A DNA stretch of 64,000 bases from Mesorhizobium comanense. GTDB taxonomy: Bacteria > Pseudomonadota > Alphaproteobacteria > Rhizobiales > Rhizobiaceae. Positions within the stretch are counted from its first letter, which is position 1. Each line of letters begins with the position of its first letter. A model generated the notes under the pieces. It searched no databases. It saw only the letters and a program-made list of their open reading frames with translations, and was not told the DNA's origin. Positions 49,215-58,392 of this stretch are shown one piece after another. Position numbers and translations under genes: made by a program. The stretch is from contig NZ_SCNN01000003.1 in NCBI RefSeq assembly GCF_005503535.1, positions 62,001 to 126,000 on the forward strand. Reading direction: 5' to 3'.

Positions 49215-50053
49215 GGTTTCGGAACCAGATCGGCGACGATGAGGGCGCGCAGCTCCGCCGAAACCTTCGGCCTGACGCCGAACCAGCGCTCGAAACCAAG
49301 CACCGCCTGGTTGAGCAGCATGCCGAGCCCGTCGACCGTTTTTAGCCCATGCGCGCGCGCCGCAGCAAGCAGCGGGGTCTCGAGCGGCACATAGACGATG
49401 TCATTGACCACGGCATGGCCGGGCAGCAGTGCCGGATCGGCCGGCAGGCCCTCATTGCCCTGCATGCCGAGCGCGGTGGTGTTGACGAGCAGGCCGGCAT
49501 CGCGCAGCAGCTCGGCGGTCGCGGCCGGCCCGTGCGCCGAGACGCCGGCGCCGAAGCGGTCGCGCAGTTCGACCGCCCGCGCAAGCGTGCGGTTGACGAT
49601 GCGGATATCCCTGACGCCGCGCTGCTTCAGCGCATGGATGACAGCGCGGGAGGCGCCGCCGGCGCCCAGCACCACGGCCGGGCCATTGCCCGCCCAGCCC
49701 GGCGCGTAATCGTCGAGATTGGCGGCGAAACCGTGCGCGTCCGTGTTGCCGCCCCAAAGCGTGCCGCCCTCGAACCACAGCGTGTTGACGGCGCCGATTT
49801 CGTTCGCCGCATGGTCGCGGCTGGCGACGCCGGCAAAGGCCGCTTCCTTGTGCGGGATGGTGACATTGCCGCCGGCATAGCCGTTCGCACGTAGCCCAGC
49901 CAGGAAATCGGCAAAAGCCTCGGGCGCCACATCGATCGCCTCGTAGCTGCCGTCGATGCCATGCTCGGCCAGCCAGTGGCCGTGGATCCTGGGCGAGCGC
50001 GAATGCTTTATCGGATGGCCGGTGACGAAAGCCTTCTTGGTCGCTTCAGCCAT
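49211..50053 (-). CDS. aroE: Shikimate dehydrogenase
   Basis: A 280-residue NADPH enzyme of aromatic amino-acid synthesis. [17 protein letters not shown] binds shikimate, [11 protein letters not shown] carries the catalytic lysine, [16 protein letters not shown] and VNRT bind the cofactor. It overlaps maf by eight bases. The ATG at 50053 fits the conserved N-terminus. Confidence 0.96.
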   Translation of the reverse strand: MAEATKKAFVTGHPIKHSRSPRIHGHWLAEHGIDGSYEAIDVAPEAFADFLAGLRANGYAGGNVTIPHKEAAFAGVASRDHAANEIGAVNTLWFEGGTLWGGNTDAHGFAANLDDYAPGWAGNGPAVVLGAGGASRAVIHALKQRGVRDIRIVNRTLARAVELRDRFGAGVSAHGPAATAELLRDAGLLVNTTALGMQGNEGLPADPALLPGHAVVNDIVYVPLETPLLAAARAHGLKTVDGLGMLLNQAVLGFERWFGVRPKVSAELRALIVADLVPKP

Positions 50054-50645
50054 CGATCGCTCCCAGCGTGCGCAGTTCAGCCAGCAGCGGCAGCAGCGGC
50101 AGGCCGACAATGGTGAAATGGTCGCCTTCGATTTTCTCGAACAGCTGGATGCCTTCGCCTTCGACCTGGTAGGCGCCGACGCTGGCCAGCGCCTTGGCGC
50201 CGACCCGGGCAAGGTGCCGGCCGATGAAAGCGGGATCGAGCTTGCGCATGGTCATGGAGGCGATGCCGACATGGCGCCACAGCACCTTGCCGTCGCGCAC
50301 CAGCACGGCGGCGCTGTTGAGCTGATGGGTCTTGCCCGACAGCGCCAGCAGATGGCGGCGCGCGGCTTCCATGTCAGCCGGCTTGTGAAACACTTCATCG
50401 CCGAGCGACAGGGTCTGGTCGCAGCCGAGCACCAGCGCGCCGGGCCGGCGCTCGCTGACCTCCGTGGCCTTGGCCTCGGCCAGCACCAGCGCGACATCCT
50501 CGGGCGAAGCGCCGCTGTCCTGCAGCGGCGCCTCGAGCGCGCGCTCGTCGAGCGTGGCGGGAACCGCCTCGATGTCTATGCCGGCGTTGATGAGCATCGC
50601 CTTGCGGAAGGGACTGCCTGAGGCGAGGATGATTTTTTCGGTCAT
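50046..50645 (-). CDS. maf: Maf-like nucleoside triphosphate pyrophosphatase
   Basis: A 199-residue protein starting [18 protein letters not shown], with [17 protein letters not shown] and [17 protein letters not shown]. Maf proteins hydrolyse non-canonical or pyrimidine NTPs (dTTP/UTP or m7GTP type). The ATG at 50645 is used; six further in-frame residues are possible upstream. Confidence 0.93.
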   Translation of the reverse strand: MTEKIILASGSPFRKAMLINAGIDIEAVPATLDERALEAPLQDSGASPEDVALVLAEAKATEVSERRPGALVLGCDQTLSLGDEVFHKPADMEAARRHLLALSGKTHQLNSAAVLVRDGKVLWRHVGIASMTMRKLDPAFIGRHLARVGAKALASVGAYQVEGEGIQLFEKIEGDHFTIVGLPLLPLLAELRTLGAIDG

Positions 50646-50706
50646 TTTTCCGTATGGGCGCAAACACGGTGCGGTTGGAATGTGAGCAGCTTTACTTCTG
50701 TAAGTC

Positions 50707-50891
50707 GCCGCCGCCCCTCATTGTCCTGCCGGACATTTCTCCCCGTATAGAGACGGGGAGAAAGATTCAGCGTCAAGGCAGGCGCTCTTTCGAGCAATGC
50801 TGGCGGTTGGCGAAACCATCGAGGACAGCACCCCTCACCCCGTCCCTATACGGGGAGAGGATGCCGGCAGGCAGGTGAGGGGCAGCGCCGA
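50707..50891. repeat. Family A intergenic inverted repeat, copy A8
   Basis: GCCGCCGCCCCTCATTGTCC and AGGTGAGGGGCAGCGCC are inverted ends. Arms TTCTCCCCGTATAGAGACGG and CCGTCCCTATACGGGGAGAG flank the core GCAATGCTGGCGGTTGGCGA. It fills most of the 286-base gap between maf and ppsR. Confidence 0.85.
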
Positions 50892-50931
50892 CCCTCCGTT
50901 CGGGAGACTGGGGAAGCTCATTCTCGTCTGC

Positions 50932-51753
50932 CTATCTGTTCTTCCCGCGCAGGGCAACGATAGCCGCGGCCGTTTCCTCGATCGAGCGGCGGCTGACGTC
51001 GATCATCGGCCAGCCGTGGCGCGTGCAGATCTGGCGGGCATAGGCGAGTTCCTCGTTGATGGCGGCGCGGTCGACATAGTCGGTCGGCACATAGGAGCTG
51101 CTGTTGCCGAGGATGCGGTTCTGACGGACATGCGAGATGCGCTCGGCGGTGGCGATCAAGCCGACGATCAGCGGGGTCTTGGCGTTGACCAGGCTCTCCG
51201 GCACCGGCACGCCGAGCACGATCGGAATGTTGGCGGTCTTGATGCCGCGATTGGCCAGATAGATGCTGGTCGGCGTCTTCGAGGTCCGCGAAATGCCGAT
51301 CAGCACGATGTCGGCGTCGTCCATATTGGCGGGCAGCTGGCCGTCATCATGCTCCATGGTGAAGTTGAGCGCATCGATGCGGCGGAAATATTCAGCGTCG
51401 AGAACATGCTGGGCGCCGACGCGTCGGCCGGCCGGCGTGCCGAGATAGGACTGGAAGACGGTCAGCACCGGTTCCAGCACGGAGACGCAAGGCAGGCCCA
51501 TGGCCGCGCAGCGCTCGTCGATGCCGCGCGCCAGCTTCTGGTCGACCACCGTATAGAGGATGATGCCCGGCTCTTCCTCGATGTCCTCGAACACCTTGGC
51601 GACCTGCTTCTCGGTGCGGATGAGCGGATAGATGTGTTCGATGGCGCGCGCATCCTTGTACTGCGCCGAGGCCGCCCGGCCGGCCGCCAGCAGCGTTTCG
51701 CCCGTGGCGTCGGAAATCAGGTGCAGATGGAAGAAGCTCTGGGGTTTGTTCAC
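50932..51753 (-). CDS. ppsR: Pyruvate,phosphate dikinase/PEP synthase regulatory protein (kinase-pyrophosphorylase, DUF299)
   Basis: A 273-residue bifunctional Ser/Thr kinase and phosphorylase controlling PPDK or PEP synthase. [19 protein letters not shown] opens the family and [19 protein letters not shown] is the P-loop-like motif. The GTG at 51753 has CTAGGTAAA upstream. It diverges from hemE across the putative origin; this neighbour pair is typical of the alphaproteobacterial oriC. Confidence 0.92.
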   Translation of the reverse strand: MNKPQSFFHLHLISDATGETLLAAGRAASAQYKDARAIEHIYPLIRTEKQVAKVFEDIEEEPGIILYTVVDQKLARGIDERCAAMGLPCVSVLEPVLTVFQSYLGTPAGRRVGAQHVLDAEYFRRIDALNFTMEHDDGQLPANMDDADIVLIGISRTSKTPTSIYLANRGIKTANIPIVLGVPVPESLVNAKTPLIVGLIATAERISHVRQNRILGNSSSYVPTDYVDRAAINEELAYARQICTRHGWPMIDVSRRSIEETAAAIVALRGKNR

Positions 51754-51780
51754 AGGGTTTTACCTAGGGCTGTGGGCGGA

Positions 51781-51789
51781 TGTGGATAA
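51781..51789 (-). promoter_or_regulatory. DnaA box, perfect consensus
   Basis: TGTGGATAA is the exact reverse complement of the TTATCCACA consensus. It lies 28 bases from the ppsR start. Confidence 0.85.
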
Positions 51790-51839
51790 GGCTGGATGAA
51801 ATGACGGGCCGGCGGGAAGCGACTGTATCAGATGGCTGG

Positions 51840-51848
51840 TTGTCCACA
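51840..51848 (+). promoter_or_regulatory. DnaA box, one mismatch
   Basis: TTGTCCACA differs from TTATCCACA at position three only, and is opposite in orientation to the perfect box 51 bases away. Confidence 0.7.
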
Positions 51849-51879
51849 ATTCGATGCGCTGTAAGCTTCACCGGGCGGC

Positions 51880-51991
51880 TGGGGACAAGTCCGGGGACGA
51901 CGGTTTTTGCCTTTCGGCCATCCACAGGGCAAGTCTCGGTGAGGGCAAGCCTAGCGCATTGACTCCAATGGAGGATTCCGGATTGTCCCCA
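51880..51991. promoter_or_regulatory. Degenerate DnaA-like boxes
   Basis: TTGTCCCCA occurs on the minus strand at 51880-51888 and the plus strand at 51983-51991; CCATCCACA is at 51918-51926. Each has two mismatches to the consensus. They may be weak initiator sites. Confidence 0.45.
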
Positions 51992-52157
51992 GAACCCTGC
52001 AAACCGCGGCGGGAAATGCGCGACAATATGCTTGCTGGTTTTTTGACGGCCAAAGCGGGACAGGTGACAACCAACAGAACCAACAGACTCTTAGAATCAG
52101 AAGATTCTTTAAAATAAGATATTTGATTAAAGGGAAGTCTGGGGAAGCGAGCGTTCC

Positions 52158-53189
52158 ATGCCTGCCAAGCGGATCATGCTGGATGTCCTGAAAGGGGAGG
52201 CTCATTTTCCGCCTCCGCTCTGGATGATGCGCCAGGCGGGACGTTATCTCCCGGAATACAGGGAAACGCGCAGGCGGGCCGGTTCGTTCCTCGATCTCTG
52301 CTACGATCCCGACCTTGCCGTGGAAGTGACGCTCCAGCCGATCGAGCGCTTCGGCTTCGATGCCTCGATCCTGTTCTCCGATATCCTCGTGGTTCCGCAT
52401 GCGCTTGGCCGCGACGTGCGTTTCGAAGAGGGGCGGGGCCCGCTGCTGACGCCGATCACGGCGGGCGAGATCGCGGCTCTCGGCAATGATGTGTTTCACG
52501 TGAATCTCGAACCGGTCTATGAAACGGTCCGCCGGCTGCGGGCGAAACTGCCCGGCGAGACGACGCTGATCGGCTTCTGCGGCGCGCCATGGACGGTGGC
52601 GACTTATATGATTGCCGGCCACGGCACGCCGGACCAGGCGCCGGCGCGGCTGTTCGCCTATCGTGAACCGGCGGCGTTCCTGCAACTGCTGAAGGTGCTC
52701 GCCGATCATTCGGCCGCCTATCTGATCCGCCAGATCGAGGCCGGCGCCGATGTCGTGCAGATATTCGATTCCTGGTCGGGCGTGCTCGACGATGTCTCCT
52801 TCGAGCTGTTTTGCATCCGGCCGGTGGCCGAGATCGTCCGGCAGGTGCGCGCCGTGTATCCCGAGGTTCCGATCATCGGTTTTCCCAAGGGCGCCGGCGC
52901 CCGCTACGAGAGCTATCGCCAGAAGACCGGGGTGACCGGGCTCGGCATCGACTGGACGGTGCCGCTGGAGACGGCGAAGGCGCTGCAGCGTTCCGGCGCC
53001 GTCCAGGGCAATCTCGACCCGCTGCGCCTCGTCGCCGGCGGCAAGGCGCTCACCGAGGGCGTCGCCGCGATCCTGCAGACGCTGGGAGACGGGCCGCTGA
53101 TCTTCAATCTCGGCCATGGCATCACGCCGGAGACGCCGGTTGCCCATGTCGAGGCAATGGTGAAACAGGTTCGGAGCGCGGCACGCTGA
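52158..53189 (+). CDS. hemE: Uroporphyrinogen decarboxylase
   Basis: A 343-residue heme-pathway enzyme converting uroporphyrinogen III to coproporphyrinogen [16 protein letters not shown] is the N-terminal signature, [12 protein letters not shown] carries the catalytic aspartate, and [14 protein letters not shown] the second motif. GGGGAAG lies about 14 bases upstream. It overlaps hemJ by one base. Confidence 0.96.
   Translation: MPAKRIMLDVLKGEAHFPPPLWMMRQAGRYLPEYRETRRRAGSFLDLCYDPDLAVEVTLQPIERFGFDASILFSDILVVPHALGRDVRFEEGRGPLLTPITAGEIAALGNDVFHVNLEPVYETVRRLRAKLPGETTLIGFCGAPWTVATYMIAGHGTPDQAPARLFAYREPAAFLQLLKVLADHSAAYLIRQIEAGADVVQIFDSWSGVLDDVSFELFCIRPVAEIVRQVRAVYPEVPIIGFPKGAGARYESYRQKTGVTGLGIDWTVPLETAKALQRSGAVQGNLDPLRLVAGGKALTEGVAAILQTLGDGPLIFNLGHGITPETPVAHVEAMVKQVRSAAR
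52492..52507 (+). promoter_or_regulatory. parS-like site inside hemE (weak candidate)
   Basis: TGTTTCACGTGAATCT matches TGTTTCACGTGAAACA in 14 of 16 positions, including the whole CACGTGAA centre. It encodes VFHVNL, so protein constraint could explain it. Confidence 0.3.
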
Positions 53190-53734
53190 TGACCCAATCG
53201 AACAATGGCAGCGGCACCAACAGCACCGGCCAGGCGATGATGCGCATGACCATAGGCATCGTCGTGCTGATCGTGCTGACCGCGCTTTTGTATTTCTTCG
53301 CGCCGGAGAGCTTCTATCCCTGGGCGAAGGCGATCCACATCCTCGGTGTCATCGCCTGGATGGCGGGCATGCTCTATCTGCCGCGCCTGTTCGTTTATCA
53401 CGCGGATGCGCAGAAGGGCTCGGTGCAGTCGGAGACCTTCAAGGTGATGGAGCGCCGGCTGCTGCGCGGCATCATCAATCCGGCGATGATCGTGACCTGG
53501 GTTTTCGGGTTATGGATGGCCTGGAAGATCTTCGCGTTCCAGGGTGGCTGGCTGCATGCCAAGATCGGCCTGGTGCTGATCTTGTCGGGTATTCATGGCT
53601 ATCTCGCCGGCGCCGTGCGCAAATTCGCCGAGGATCGCAACGAGAAACCGGCACGGCACTGGCGGATCGTCAACGAGATCCCCACATTGCTGATGATCGC
53701 CATCGTGATCCTGGTTGTCGTGAAGCCCTTCTGA
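53189..53734 (+). CDS. hemJ: Protoporphyrinogen IX oxidase HemJ
   Basis: A 181-residue integral membrane protein with four membrane segments. [25 protein letters not shown] contains the conserved heme-binding histidine, and [19 protein letters not shown] another. HemJ replaces HemG/HemY in most alphaproteobacteria and follows hemE here by overlap, so the two pathway steps are coupled. Confidence 0.93.
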   Translation: MTQSNNGSGTNSTGQAMMRMTIGIVVLIVLTALLYFFAPESFYPWAKAIHILGVIAWMAGMLYLPRLFVYHADAQKGSVQSETFKVMERRLLRGIINPAMIVTWVFGLWMAWKIFAFQGGWLHAKIGLVLILSGIHGYLAGAVRKFAEDRNEKPARHWRIVNEIPTLLMIAIVILVVVKPF

Positions 53735-53756
53735 GCTTTTACCGGGCGATCAGGAC

Positions 53757-53773
53757 AGCCGCAAAAGGCGGCT
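53757..53773 (+). terminator. Weak hairpin after hemJ
   Basis: AGCCGC, AAAAG, GCGGCT with a following TGCTCTTT gives a six-base stem 23 bases after the hemJ stop. It may partly terminate transcription or form part of the rho leader. Confidence 0.35.
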
Positions 53774-53909
53774 TGCTCTTTCAGAAAACCGACGATACAA
53801 GACGGGTCTTCCTTCCCGTCATGCGCCGCCCTTTTCATTCGCTTTCGGCCGCGCCCGGCATTTGTCGCATCCCGCCGATTTTTCCCAAAGCCTACCCAGA
53901 GTCTATCTA

Positions 53910-55175
53910 ATGCAAGAAATGAAACTCGCCGAGTTCAAGAACAAGAAACCGCCAGAGCTGATCGCGTATGCCGAATCGCTCGAGGTCGAGAATGCCAGCG
54001 TGATGCGCAAGCAGGAGCTGATGTTTGCGATCCTGAAGAAGCTTGCCGCCCAGGACGTCGAGATCATCGGCGACGGCGTGGTCGAGGTGCTGCAGGACGG
54101 TTTCGGCTTCCTGCGCTCGGCCAATGCCAACTACCTGCCCGGTCCCGACGACATCTACATCTCGCCGTCGCAGATCCGGCGCTTTTCCCTGAAGACAGGC
54201 GATACGGTCGAAGGGCCGATCCGCAGTCCGAAGGAGGGCGAACGCTATTTCGCGCTGCTCAAGGTCAACACGATCAATTTCGATGACCCCGAGAAGATCC
54301 GCCACAAGATCCATTTCGACAATCTGACGCCGCTCTATCCGACTTCGCGGCTGAAGATGGAAGTCGACAATCCGACCACCAAGGACATTTCACCGCGCGT
54401 GATCGACCTTGTGGCGCCGATCGGCAAGGGCCAGCGCGCGTTGATCAACGCGCAGCCGCGCACCGGCAAGACGGTGCTGCTGCAGAACATCGCGCACTCC
54501 ATCACCGCCAACCATCCGGAATGCTACCTGATAGTGCTTCTGATCGACGAGCGTCCGGAGGAAGTCACCGACATGCAGCGCTCGGTCAAGGGCGAGGTGA
54601 TCTCCTCGACCTTCGACGAACCGGCGGTGCGCCACGTGCAGGTCGCCGAAATGGTGATCGAAAAGGCCAAGCGCCTGGTCGAGCATGGCCGCGATGTCGT
54701 CATCCTGCTCGATTCGATCACCCGTCTCGGCCGCGCCTACAACACCGTCGTGCCGTCATCCGGCAAGGTGCTGACCGGCGGTGTCGACGCCAATGCGCTG
54801 CAGCGGCCGAAGCGTTTCTTCGGTGCGGCCCGCAACATCGAGGAAGGCGGTTCGCTGACCATCATCGCCACCGCGCTGATCGATACCGGCAGCCGCATGG
54901 ACGAAGTGATCTTCGAAGAGTTCAAGGGCACCGGCAACTGCGAAATCCAGCTCGACCGCAAGGTGGCCGACAAGCGTATCTATCCGGCGATCGACATCCT
55001 GAAGTCCGGCACCCGCAAGGAAGACCTGCTGGTGTCGCGCCAGGATCTGCAGAAGATTTTCGTGCTGCGCCGCATCCTGGCGCCGATGGGAACCACGGAC
55101 GCGATCGAGTTCCTGATCGACAAGCTCAAGCAGACCAAGACCAACGGTGATTTCTTCGATTCCATGAATACCTGA
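53910..55175 (+). CDS. rho: Transcription termination factor Rho
   Basis: A 421-residue hexameric RNA helicase. The N-terminal helical domain ([20 protein letters not shown]) and RNA-binding fold ([22 protein letters not shown]) precede the ATPase with Walker [11 protein letters not shown], Walker [17 protein letters not shown] and Q-loop/R-loop [16 protein letters not shown]. The ATG at 53910 gives the usual alphaproteobacterial length. Confidence 0.97.
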   Translation: MQEMKLAEFKNKKPPELIAYAESLEVENASVMRKQELMFAILKKLAAQDVEIIGDGVVEVLQDGFGFLRSANANYLPGPDDIYISPSQIRRFSLKTGDTVEGPIRSPKEGERYFALLKVNTINFDDPEKIRHKIHFDNLTPLYPTSRLKMEVDNPTTKDISPRVIDLVAPIGKGQRALINAQPRTGKTVLLQNIAHSITANHPECYLIVLLIDERPEEVTDMQRSVKGEVISSTFDEPAVRHVQVAEMVIEKAKRLVEHGRDVVILLDSITRLGRAYNTVVPSSGKVLTGGVDANALQRPKRFFGAARNIEEGGSLTIIATALIDTGSRMDEVIFEEFKGTGNCEIQLDRKVADKRIYPAIDILKSGTRKEDLLVSRQDLQKIFVLRRILAPMGTTDAIEFLIDKLKQTKTNGDFFDSMNT

Positions 55176-55208
55176 GTTTCGGTCCGGATCAGTCCGGGCC
55201 GCGCATTG

Positions 55209-55244
55209 AAGCCCCATTCCGCTTCGCCGGGATGGGGCTTTTTG
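55209..55244 (+). terminator. Intrinsic terminator after rho
   Basis: AAGCCCCATTCC, loop GCTTCGCC, GGGATGGGGCTTTTT: a stem of about 11 pairs with one G-T mismatch and a T run, 34 bases after the rho stop. Confidence 0.75.
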
Positions 55245-55367
55245 CTGCCCTGCGCCGGGTCGCATTTGCAACAGTGATCGGGCGTGGGCGACGGCAGCCG
55301 GCCCGGGCCCTGTGCGATGTTTGGCGTGACCCCGATGTCGGGGATCGCATGCCGAGGTTGAAGCGAC

Positions 55368-56288
55368 GTGAAGAAGACCATCCCGACCCTTGTCGGCTTT
55401 TCAGCCATCCTGACCTGGTCTTTCCTTGCCTTGCTTTCCACCGCGGCCGGGCCGATCCCGCCCTTTCAACTGGCGGCCATGACGTTTTTTCTCGGGAGCC
55501 TTGTCGGAGCGGGAAGCTGGGTGTTCCGGCCAGGCGCGATCCGCTCGCTGCGGCAGCCCTGGAAGGTCTGGGCGACCGGGGTTGCCGGCCTGTGCATCTA
55601 TCATTGCGCCTATTTCTTCGCGATCCAGTCGGCGCCACCCGTCGAGGTCAGCCTGATCGCCTATCTCTGGCCGCTGCTGATCGTCGTCTTCGCCGCCTTC
55701 CTGCCGGGCGAAAGACTCAAGGCGCACCACCTTGTCGGCGTGGTTCTCGGTCTTGCTGGCGCGATCGTGGTGATCACCAAGGGCGGCAATGTCGGACTGG
55801 CGAACGGGGTGATGAAGGGCCATGTCATCGCGCTGTTCTGCGCTTTCATCTGGGCCGGCTATTCGGTGCTGTCGCGTCGCTTCGGCGAGGTGCCGACCGA
55901 TGTCGTGGCGGGCTACTGCTTCATCACGGCGGTCGTGGCTCTGGCTCTGCATCTTGCCCTGGAAACGACGGTCTGGCCGCAGGCGCCGATGCAATGGGGC
56001 GCCATACTGGTGCTCGGTGCCATCCCGCTGGGTGCGGGCTTCTATGCCTGGGACTATGGCTGCAAACACGGGGACATCATGATCCTGGGCGCGCTGTCCT
56101 ACGCGGCGCCGCTGTTTTCGGTGATCGTGCTGCTGCTCGCCGGCTTCGGCGTGTTCCATTGGTCGGTGGGGCTGGCGTGCATCCTGATCACCGTGGGTGC
56201 GGTGATTGCCGCCAAGGACCTGCTGTTCAGGTCCCGGCAACGCGCAACGCGGCTCGAAGCGCCGGCGCCGTCGGTGCCGCAGGCCTGA
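55368..56288 (+). CDS. EamA/DMT-family transporter
   Basis: A 306-residue inner-membrane protein with about ten hydrophobic segments in two EamA repeats (e.g. LIAYLWPLLIVVFAAFLPGE in the first and ALSYAAPLFSVIVLLLAGFG in the second). Drug/metabolite transporters of this type export amino acids or related solutes; substrate unknown. The GTG at 55368 follows GAGGTTGAAG. It converges on the thioredoxin-domain gene. Confidence 0.88.
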   Translation: MKKTIPTLVGFSAILTWSFLALLSTAAGPIPPFQLAAMTFFLGSLVGAGSWVFRPGAIRSLRQPWKVWATGVAGLCIYHCAYFFAIQSAPPVEVSLIAYLWPLLIVVFAAFLPGERLKAHHLVGVVLGLAGAIVVITKGGNVGLANGVMKGHVIALFCAFIWAGYSVLSRRFGEVPTDVVAGYCFITAVVALALHLALETTVWPQAPMQWGAILVLGAIPLGAGFYAWDYGCKHGDIMILGALSYAAPLFSVIVLLLAGFGVFHWSVGLACILITVGAVIAAKDLLFRSRQRATRLEAPAPSVPQA

Positions 56289-56304
56289 GAGCCAGCTGTT
56301 TCGG

Positions 56305-58323
56305 CTACTGTCGACGCAGCAAGCGCTCCAACGCCTGCGGATCCGGGACAGCGGGGAGGCAGACCTGGCCAGTGCAGAGCCAGGCGCCCGGCCGGTTGGT
56401 TGGTGGCAGAATCCCCCCGGGCAGCAAGGGTCGATTCGCTGCCGTACCGATCGGCACGACAATATCGACACGGCGCGGATCAGGGTTTCGATTCGCGACC
56501 GGAACAAGCGTCGGGTCTTCCAGCCGATCCACGATGACCAGTTTCAACGGCTCGATGGCGAGCGCGCAGGCATTGACGATACCCGTCTGGCCATAGGACT
56601 GATGCGCGGCCCGGCCGGCGGCGTGCTCGGCGATCGTCCATACTCTCTCATGCAGGTCCAGATCGCCGGTGACCGAGGCCAATCGCACCAGCGCCTCGAT
56701 GATCTGGCTGGTGGCCGACGCAATGGCTTCGTCGACGTCGCCGCGGATGCGGATCGGCACGTCCGTGCTATCGGAAGCGGTCAGATAGTAGCCGGTTCGC
56801 TCGGCGTCGGCATGCCAGCGGTCAAGCTGTTCGATGAACCGGGCGGCCTGATCGACATAGCTCCACTCGCCTGATGCTTCGAACAGGGCGATGGCGGCAT
56901 TGGTCATGGCGGCATAGTCGCTCGAGAGCGCCGGAAAGAGTTTCTTCGCACCAAGCATGGAGTGCGGCAGGCGGCCGTCGCGGCTGGCCCCGCTGATATG
57001 AGCGAAGGCCTGCGCTGCCGCTTCGATCCAGTCGGGCCGCGCCAGGGAACGGCCGGCCTCGGCCAGAGCGGCGATCATCTGGCCGTTCCAATCTGTGAGG
57101 GCCTTGGCGTCGAGACCCGGCCGAACCCGGTCTTCCCGGGCCGCGAGGAGCCTCGCCTTGAGCGGGACCAGCCGGTCGTGGTCGGCGATACCAAGGGCTT
57201 GCTGGTCACGAGTTTGGTGGACGACAGGCTTGCCTTCCCAGCCATGCGGGCTGGACAGGGTGAAGTGGTTGAAAAACATGGTGGAATCGTGAACGAGCGC
57301 GGTTTCCACCTCATTCTGGGTCCAGGTGTAGAAAAGACCTTCCTCGCCGTCGCTGTCGGCGTCGAGGCTGGCGGCGAAGGCGCCGCCGTCGACCTGCATT
57401 TCGCGTAGCAGCCAGGCGACCGTCTCTTCGATTCGTATCCGGAACAAATCATTGCCGGTCGCGGCATAAGCCCAGTTGCAGGAGCGGATGAGTGCGGCAT
57501 TGTCGTAGAGCATCTTCTCGAAATGCGGCACCAGCCATTGCGCATCGGTCGAATAGCGGCTGAGCCCGCCGCCGACATGATCGTAAATGCCGCCGGCCAG
57601 CATCTGTTCGAGGCTGACAAGCACGTCGTCTCTGTGCGTGGCGTTGCCGTCGCGCAGCCAGGACAGCCAGAGCGTCTGCATGAAAGGCGCGTTCGGAAAC
57701 TTCGGCGCGCCGCGCAGGCCGCCGAGGTCGCGGTCGATCATGCCGTCGATGCGGCCGGCGAGATCAGACAGCGTGTCGCGATCGAGAAGCTTCCTGGCGT
57801 GGGACCCGGCAAGGCGGGCCTCGACATGGGACGTCAGTCCATCGGCGCTCTGGTTCAGGCTATCGCGCTTCTCGCGCCAGGCCTTGTCGATGGCTTCCAT
57901 CACCTGGATGAAGCCGGGGCGCCCGTAACGCGGCTGGCGGGGAAAATAGGTGCCGCCCCAGAAGGGCTTGCCGTCCGGCGTCAGGAACATGGTCAGCGGC
58001 CAGCCGCCCTGTTCGCCCATCGAGGACAGCGCGGCCATGTAGATCTGATCGATGTCCGGACGCTCTTCGCGGTCGACCTTGATATTGACGAACAGACGGT
58101 TCATGACGGCGGCCACATCGTCATTCTCGAAGCTCTCATGCGCCATGACATGGCACCAATGGCAGGCGGCATAGCCGATGGAGAGCAGTATCGGCCTGTC
58201 CAGGGCCTTTGCTTCCTCAAGCGAGGCCGGCGACCAGGCCCGCCAGTGGACGGGATTGCCGCTGTGCTGCTGCAGATAGGGGCTGGCCTCGTCGGCGAGC
58301 AGGTTTTTCGCGGGCAATGTCAC
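56305..58323 (-). CDS. Thioredoxin-domain protein of the YyaL/SPATA20 (DUF255) family
   Basis: A 672-residue protein. The N-terminal DUF255 thioredoxin-like domain (about 1-165) has NLLADEASPYLQQHSGNPVHW, GYAACHWCHVMAHESF with a CHWC redox pair, and VDREERPDIDQIYM. A long alpha/alpha-toroid glycosidase-like region follows (e.g. GGGLSRYSTDAQWLVPHFEKMLYD, KALTDWNGQMIAALAEAG). The function is unproved. The GTG at 58323 places the conserved segment near the N-terminus; a TTG 69 bases upstream is possible. It diverges from mnmE. Confidence 0.85.
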   Translation of the reverse strand: MTLPAKNLLADEASPYLQQHSGNPVHWRAWSPASLEEAKALDRPILLSIGYAACHWCHVMAHESFENDDVAAVMNRLFVNIKVDREERPDIDQIYMAALSSMGEQGGWPLTMFLTPDGKPFWGGTYFPRQPRYGRPGFIQVMEAIDKAWREKRDSLNQSADGLTSHVEARLAGSHARKLLDRDTLSDLAGRIDGMIDRDLGGLRGAPKFPNAPFMQTLWLSWLRDGNATHRDDVLVSLEQMLAGGIYDHVGGGLSRYSTDAQWLVPHFEKMLYDNAALIRSCNWAYAATGNDLFRIRIEETVAWLLREMQVDGGAFAASLDADSDGEEGLFYTWTQNEVETALVHDSTMFFNHFTLSSPHGWEGKPVVHQTRDQQALGIADHDRLVPLKARLLAAREDRVRPGLDAKALTDWNGQMIAALAEAGRSLARPDWIEAAAQAFAHISGASRDGRLPHSMLGAKKLFPALSSDYAAMTNAAIALFEASGEWSYVDQAARFIEQLDRWHADAERTGYYLTASDSTDVPIRIRGDVDEAIASATSQIIEALVRLASVTGDLDLHERVWTIAEHAAGRAAHQSYGQTGIVNACALAIEPLKLVIVDRLEDPTLVPVANRNPDPRRVDIVVPIGTAANRPLLPGGILPPTNRPGAWLCTGQVCLPAVPDPQALERLLRRQ

Positions 58324-58392
58324 GGGGACCAACTTTGGCGGTAACGTGGTTCGGTGTGGCGGGAAGCTAGGGCGGTTCGGCAGAGCGGGCAA

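Larger units (their letters stand above)
51754..52157. other. Putative chromosomal replication origin (oriC)
   Basis: The 404-base gap between divergent ppsR and hemE. On the ppsR side are DnaA-box-like sites (listed separately). Between about 52059 and 52086 are AC-rich repeats, AACCAACAG twice in tandem at 52069-52086. At 52091-52130 only 7 of 40 bases are G/C (TTTAAAATAAGATATTTGAT), a candidate unwinding element. Five GANTC sites fall at 51961-52107. The hemE-adjacent location is the known origin site in Caulobacter and several Rhizobiales. No gene is seen. Start of replication here is inference. Confidence 0.85.

Noticed and set aside
52109..52130. CtrA-type TTAA-N7-TTAA site in the origin
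   Set aside because: Two TTAA motifs occur but are 14 bases apart, not seven, so the CtrA consensus is not met.
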